A model generated the notes under the pieces. That model saw only the letters and a list, made by a program, of their open reading frames with translations, ran no database searches and was not told where the DNA came from. Shown here piece by piece: positions 4,579 to 5,666 of a DNA stretch of 5,666 nucleotides (its first letter is position 1; each line of letters opens with the position of its first letter). The stretch lies in contig WQRT01000001.1 in the NCBI GenBank assembly GCA_009786625.1, forward strand, positions 1 to 5,666, in the 5' to 3' direction. The stretch comes from Treponema sp. (GTDB lineage Bacteria; Spirochaetota; Spirochaetia; Treponematales; Breznakiellaceae). Both the position numbers and the translations under genes were made by a program.

Positions 4579-5666
4579 TAAATAAAGTGAACCAGGTTTT
4601 TCTCTTCATAAAAACCGTTTGCCTTCGCCAGTATATAAGTGCCGAACGCATTCAACATTACATCTATAAATGTGCCGATTGCGATTAGATAAAAAGCGAG
4701 CGGTTTTAAAATCAGATAACCTGCGCTGTACTCTCCCCCGCCGTAGCTCATGCACAGCGCCGCCAGAGCGATATACGCTCCTTCTCCGGGATGTCGCGCC
4801 AGAATAAACGAGATAATAAGAGCGTGAACGCCTATGACAAATAATTCTACCGGAGAAATCATCAGATACGAGTAAGATTTAATGATAACGATAAATGCCG
4901 CCGCCGCAACCATCGCGCTGCCGCATCTGCAAAAAGTAGCGAATAACGAAAGCGACAACGCGCTTGAACGCCTGCGTATGCCGAAATTTTCCTTTGAGTG
5001 GCGCTGCAGAACAGGGATTGATAAATTGACATCTCCCGAGAAAAACGCCGCAAGCGCGGGGCCGAGAAAACCGTAAAGAACGCGCCAGGGATTGACTCTG
5101 GGTTTTAAAAAATAACAAAACAGGGGAAGAATACCAAAGCAGAGGATGATGCTGAAGGCCGCCAGCATAATAATAAAATCGTTGAATACCTTCGCCTGCA
5201 GCACTCCGCTGAAACGCACTGCCCAAAACGCGGCAAGTACAATCAGGATGAAGCCGAGAATTTCAGAGAAGAAAGACGCAACATGGTAAAAAATTCTTGA
5301 AAGCGAATCTAAAAGGGAAATTACAGGTTTGGAATAAGTTCTGTCGTAATTAAGCCCTATGCCGAGAAAGAACGCGAACACGCAGACGGGAAAGAGATAA
5401 ATGCCGCCTCCGGCTAGGACGCTTAACATATTTGAAGGGAACAAATCAAGTACATTATTCGCGACATCAAGCCTTAAAACTTCAATCTGTTCGACTGTTT
5501 CTATCGGGATTCTGTTAGGTGAAAATATTGCGGTGACCAGTATGCCGGAAAAAATTACAAAAACAGCCGCAGCGGCGATGAACAGAAAATTTTTAAGAAG
5601 CATCGGCCAGAACTGTTCATCCATGCGAAGCTCGTAAATCGCGATAGTCAGGGAAAAAACAAGCAC
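4578..5666 (-). CDS. Divergent SDF-family (dicarboxylate/amino acid:cation) symporter, N-terminus cut by window
   Basis: The visible 362 residues form a polytopic inner-membrane protein of the sodium:dicarboxylate symporter superfamily (GltP/GltPh fold). The first 60-100 residues are probably beyond the right edge; the GTG there is simply the first visible codon, and it need not be the start. Numbering from that codon, the match begins around transmembrane segment 3 and includes VLDLFPSNMLSVLAGG (72-87). HP1 is represented by SGDVNLSIPV (210-219), segment 7 by FATFCRCGSAMVA (242-254), HP2 by HPGEGAY (292-298) and segment 8 by IDVMLNAFGTYILAK (334-348). Several residues that bind sodium or substrate in GltPh appear replaced: the NMDGT motif reads CRCGS, and the Arg and last Asp of segment 8 are missing. 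Substrate and coupling ion are therefore uncertain. The stop overlaps the rsmG start by one base, placing both in one transcription unit. Confidence 0.8.
   Translation of the reverse strand: MLVFSLTIAIYELRMDEQFWPMLLKNFLFIAAAAVFVIFSGILVTAIFSPNRIPIETVEQIEVLRLDVANNVLDLFPSNMLSVLAGGGIYLFPVCVFAFFLGIGLNYDRTYSKPVISLLDSLSRIFYHVASFFSEILGFILIVLAAFWAVRFSGVLQAKVFNDFIIMLAAFSIILCFGILPLFCYFLKPRVNPWRVLYGFLGPALAAFFSGDVNLSIPVLQRHSKENFGIRRRSSALSLSLFATFCRCGSAMVAAAAFIVIIKSYSYLMISPVELFVIGVHALIISFILARHPGEGAYIALAALCMSYGGGEYSAGYLILKPLAFYLIAIGTFIDVMLNAFGTYILAKANGFYEEKNLVHFI

Noticed and set aside
4058..4585. 175-codon plus-strand open frame
   Set aside because: It is antisense to rsmG, which has clear family motifs; no ribosome binding site or recognisable domain was seen.
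1..5666. Defence, toxin-antitoxin, prophage or transposon module
   Set aside because: All substantial frames are explained by metabolism, tRNA, motility, rRNA methylation or transport; no transposase, terminal inverted repeats or toxin-like pair was found.

Overview
The window most likely comes from a flagellated spirochaete of the Treponema type. The reasons are the FliS-FlgN flagellar chaperone pair next to rsmG, the style of the proteins, the mixed base composition, and a TTG start on fliS. The assignment rests on recalled family resemblance, not on a search, and I am only moderately sure of it.

Left part (1-694, + strand). The window opens in the last 78 codons of a sugar phosphate isomerase/epimerase. 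A tRNA-Val(CAC) gene follows 24 bases later. Its 5' leader and 3' trailer can pair into a long helix that continues the acceptor stem and ends in a T-rich tract. A 72-residue protein with one membrane segment and a coiled coil comes next. It stops where a degenerate 7-base tandem array begins (582-694, C-rich on +, G-rich on -). The array resembles telomeric repeats and carries a predicted G-quadruplex motif.

Middle part (681-2693, - strand). A GH31 alpha-xylosidase of the YicI type has all catalytic and xylose-specificity residues. Its reading frame runs into the array and stops there, about 100 residues short of E. coli YicI. The likely loss is the distal C-terminal beta-sandwich domain. 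Its short upstream gap holds an inverted repeat overlapping a possible promoter.

Right part (2752-5666, - strand). In transcription order these are a divergent SDF-type symporter (cut by the window edge), rsmG (overlapping it by one base as TAATG), fliS and flgN. The gap before fliS contains an exact GCCGATAA, the -10 sequence of flagellar sigma-28 promoters. This suggests that fliS-flgN form a late flagellar unit separate from the symporter-rsmG unit.

The sugar isomerase and alpha-xylosidase point to use of plant-derived oligosaccharides, with isoprimeverose-like units of xyloglucan the natural guess. The right half serves motility and ribosome modification. I see no defence system, CRISPR array, insertion sequence or prophage. 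The most unusual element is the heptamer array, which closes both convergent genes and has apparently replaced the 3' end of the xylosidase gene.
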